A stretch of DNA of 25,328 bases from Prevotella sp. UBA7764 (lineage in GTDB: Bacteria; Bacteroidota; Bacteroidia; Bacteroidales; Bacteroidaceae). Under the pieces are notes generated by a model. It made no database searches. It saw nothing but the letters and a program-made list of their open reading frames with translations, and was not told the origin of the DNA. The DNA is taken from contig DLDU01000062.1 in the NCBI GenBank assembly GCA_002481295.1, positions 1 through 25,328 of the forward strand. Direction: 5' to 3'. The translations under genes were made by a program, and so were the position numbers. Shown one piece after another: positions 23,999 through 25,328 of the stretch. Every line of letters starts with the position of its first letter. Within the stretch, counting starts at the first letter, position 1.

Positions 23999-24040
23999 CA
24001 CTCAACATTCAACATTGTGTTCATTCAACACTCAACATTG
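23999..24040 (-). repeat. Dispersed repeat site C
   Basis: On the minus strand this reads CAATGTTGAGTGTTGAATGA, then a second degenerate unit CAATGTTGAATGTTGAGTG. It is the same family as sites A and B and is in the same orientation relative to transcription (SufT-like gene to lpxH). Confidence 0.85.
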
Positions 24041-24056
24041 AACCTTCAGCATAGCC

Positions 24057-24377
24057 TTAGTCCAGTCCCAACTCCACCTTTGCTTCTTCGCTCATCATGC
24101 TCTGATCCCAGGCAGGCTCAAAGACCAGGTTGACATTGGCGGCTTTCACACCCTCAACGCTCTCTACTTTTGTGCGGACGTCCTCAAGAATGAAGTCTGC
24201 GGCGGGGCAGGATGGAGCCGTGAAAGTCATGTCCATGTCGACAGTGCCGTCGTCTTTCACGTCTATCTTATAAATCATGCCAAGGTTCCAAATGTCTACC
24301 GGAATCTCAGGATCGTACACTGTTTTCAGCACATCCACGATGCGCTCCTCTATCTTTGTCTTTTCTTCTTGTTTCAT
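24057..24377 (-). CDS. MIP18/DUF59 family iron-sulfur cluster assembly protein (SufT/PaaD-like)
   Basis: The 106-residue protein has the DUF59 core: VLKTVYDPEIPVDIWNLGMIY, then MTFTAPSCPAADFI with the conserved Cys57, and VFEPAWDQSMMSEEAK near the end. Proteins of this family help mature iron-sulfur proteins; in Bacteroidota they often stand with suf genes, but none is visible here. The start at 24377 gives the standard length; an in-frame ATG at 24488 adds 37 residues with no family likeness. It is followed on the same strand by lpxH. Confidence 0.9.
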   Translation of the reverse strand: MKQEEKTKIEERIVDVLKTVYDPEIPVDIWNLGMIYKIDVKDDGTVDMDMTFTAPSCPAADFILEDVRTKVESVEGVKAANVNLVFEPAWDQSMMSEEAKVELGLD

Positions 24378-24690
24378 CTTCCGAACGATTATATTATATA
24401 ATGTGTATAGTTGATGTTGCGAATTTAATAAAAAGTTTCCAATCTGCCAAAGAAAAGCAAGCTTTAGCGCTAAAATCTTAATAAACATCTCAACTCTGTA
24501 CTATCAAGAAGCCTGCACACTGCCATGCTCCCAAACGCTTGGTGAAATGATAATAATGGATAAATATAAGTAAACGCATACATCTTCTGCATCAAAATAT
24601 CATTGTTTTTAATAGAAAAGTAAGATATTATTTGGTTTATACGATTATTTTGCGTATTTTTGCAACCATAAAAGAATAAATATCCAATAT
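24378..24690. other. AT-rich divergent intergenic region
   Basis: These 313 bp separate the SufT-like gene (minus) from argR (plus). They contain the argR promoter, a weak -7-like TAAATTCG on the minus strand (24420-24427), and a perfect 12 bp palindrome TTTAGCGCTAAA at 24463-24474. I see no gene here. Confidence 0.7.
24631..24662 (+). promoter_or_regulatory. Promoter of argR
   Basis: TTTG at 24631-24634, a 20 bp spacer and TATTTTTG at 24655-24662 match the Bacteroidota consensus, 28 bp before the argR start. Confidence 0.7.
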
Positions 24691-25161
24691 ATGAAGACAA
24701 AAGACCGACGGCTCGAAGCTATCAAGCTGATCATCTCCAGTAAGGAGATAGGCAGCCAGGAAGAATTGCTGGATGAACTAAAGGAAGAAGGCTTTCTGCT
24801 CACCCAAGCCACACTGAGCCGTGACCTCAAGCAGCTGAAAGTCGCCAAGGCTGCCAGCATGAACGGACATTACGTCTATGTGCTGCCCAACGAAACGATG
24901 TACAAGCGCGTGCACAAACCGCTGCCTGCCAGAGAAATGATGGGAGCCTCCGGCTTTCAATCGATACGCTTCTCACGCAACATTGGTGTCATCCGCACCC
25001 GACCGGGATATGCCAGCTCCATTGCATATAACATCGACAACAGCGACATCCCTGAGATACTGGGCACCATCGCCGGTGACGACACCATCATCATCGTCCT
25101 CAAAGAGGGTACGGACAGAAAAGCCATTTCAGAATGCCTCAACGACATCATGCTGGAATAA
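24691..25161 (+). CDS. argR: Arginine repressor ArgR
   Basis: The 156-residue transcription factor has the N-terminal winged helix-turn-helix (IGSQEELLDELKEEGFLLTQ then ATLSRDLKQLKV, about 20-52) and the C-terminal arginine-binding and hexamerisation domain with LGTIAGDDTIII (124-135), Asp130 and Asp131 being the arginine-contacting pair. With arginine bound it represses arginine biosynthesis. Its neighbour is a GNAT gene; in Bacteroidales the argR-acetyltransferase pair is usually followed by argininosuccinate synthase and other arg genes, expected past the right edge. Autoregulation is likely, but I could not define an ARG box. Confidence 0.96.
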   Translation: MKTKDRRLEAIKLIISSKEIGSQEELLDELKEEGFLLTQATLSRDLKQLKVAKAASMNGHYVYVLPNETMYKRVHKPLPAREMMGASGFQSIRFSRNIGVIRTRPGYASSIAYNIDNSDIPEILGTIAGDDTIIIVLKEGTDRKAISECLNDIMLE

Positions 25162-25197
25162 ACATTCGGATAAGACAAGATTATAGATAACAACACC

Positions 25198-25328
25198 ATG
25201 GAAGAAATCAAAGTAATGGTGGCCGACGAAAGTCATATCAAATATGTCGACACCATACTGAAAACCATCGCCGACGCAGCAAAGGTCCGCGGCACCGGCA
25301 TCGCCAAGCGCTCGCCGGAGTACGTGGC
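25198..25328 (+). CDS. GNAT-like N-acetyltransferase, 5' part only
   Basis: The window ends after 43 codons of an open frame that starts MEEIKVMVADESHIKYVDTI and continues with ADAAKVRGTGIAKRSPEYV. It starts 36 bp after the argR stop on the same strand. The N-terminus and its place after argR resemble an acetyltransferase of Bacteroidales arginine clusters. The acetyl-CoA motif lies outside the window, so function is inferred mainly from context. Confidence 0.7.
   Translation, partial: MEEIKVMVADESHIKYVDTILKTIADAAKVRGTGIAKRSPEYV

Noticed and set aside
24378..24488. N-terminal extension of the SufT-like protein
   Set aside because: The added residues come from AT-rich intergenic sequence and do not belong to the DUF59 fold.
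24650..24665. ARG box for argR autoregulation (TTGC-N8-GCAA over the -7 element)
   Set aside because: The symmetry is only four bases per side and does not match the known ARG box well enough to call.

Overview
The window looks like chromosomal DNA of a Bacteroidota bacterium, most likely Prevotella or a close relative. The grounds are a SusC/SusD pair, repeated matches to the Bacteroidota promoter (TTTG, a 19-20 bp spacer, then TAnnTTTG), few Shine-Dalgarno sequences, and gene neighbourhoods I know from Bacteroidales (PASTA protein-rluD-ddl, folP-cdaA, argR-acetyltransferase). The genus is an inference.

Layout. Positions 33-6095 (minus) are the edge of a polysaccharide utilization locus: a secreted GH28 pectinase, then a SusC-like transporter and a SusD-like lipoprotein. 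Positions 6235-9915 (minus) hold efp, a family 2 glycosyltransferase, an NPP-type phosphodiesterase and radC. Positions 10016-13478 (plus) hold rpmH (51 codons) and a PASTA protein-rluD-ddl operon. Positions 13643-13969 carry divergent tRNA-Pro(CGG) and tRNA-Phe(GAA) genes whose promoters form a near-symmetric inverted repeat. Then come a PAP2 membrane phosphatase and murF (minus), with a decayed PIN toxin and its apparently intact antitoxin upstream of murF. Divergent from these is folP-cdaA (plus), followed by pta-ackA and a PfkB sugar kinase, probably KDG kinase. A 777 bp intergenic region at 22416-23192 contains unusual repeats. LpxH-like and SufT-like genes (minus), argR (plus) and the start of a GNAT gene finish the window.

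Themes. Envelope synthesis is represented by ddl, murF, lpxH, the PASTA protein, cdaA and PAP2. Acetate and ATP production is represented by pta-ackA. Pectin use may link the GH28/SusCD locus with the sugar kinase, though the two are about 15 kb apart.

Most genes are ordinary. The signals least explained by known genes are: (1) four 13 bp palindromes at an exact 22 bp period between convergent genes; (2) a dispersed repeat with core TGTTGAGTGTTGAATG in three co-directional gene gaps, one copy of which encodes the end of folP and another of which makes a perfect 24 bp hairpin between pta and ackA; (3) the PIN toxin remnant in front of murF; and (4) a PAP2 enzyme with Cys in place of the motif 3 Arg. 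I did not find a convincing new multi-gene system.
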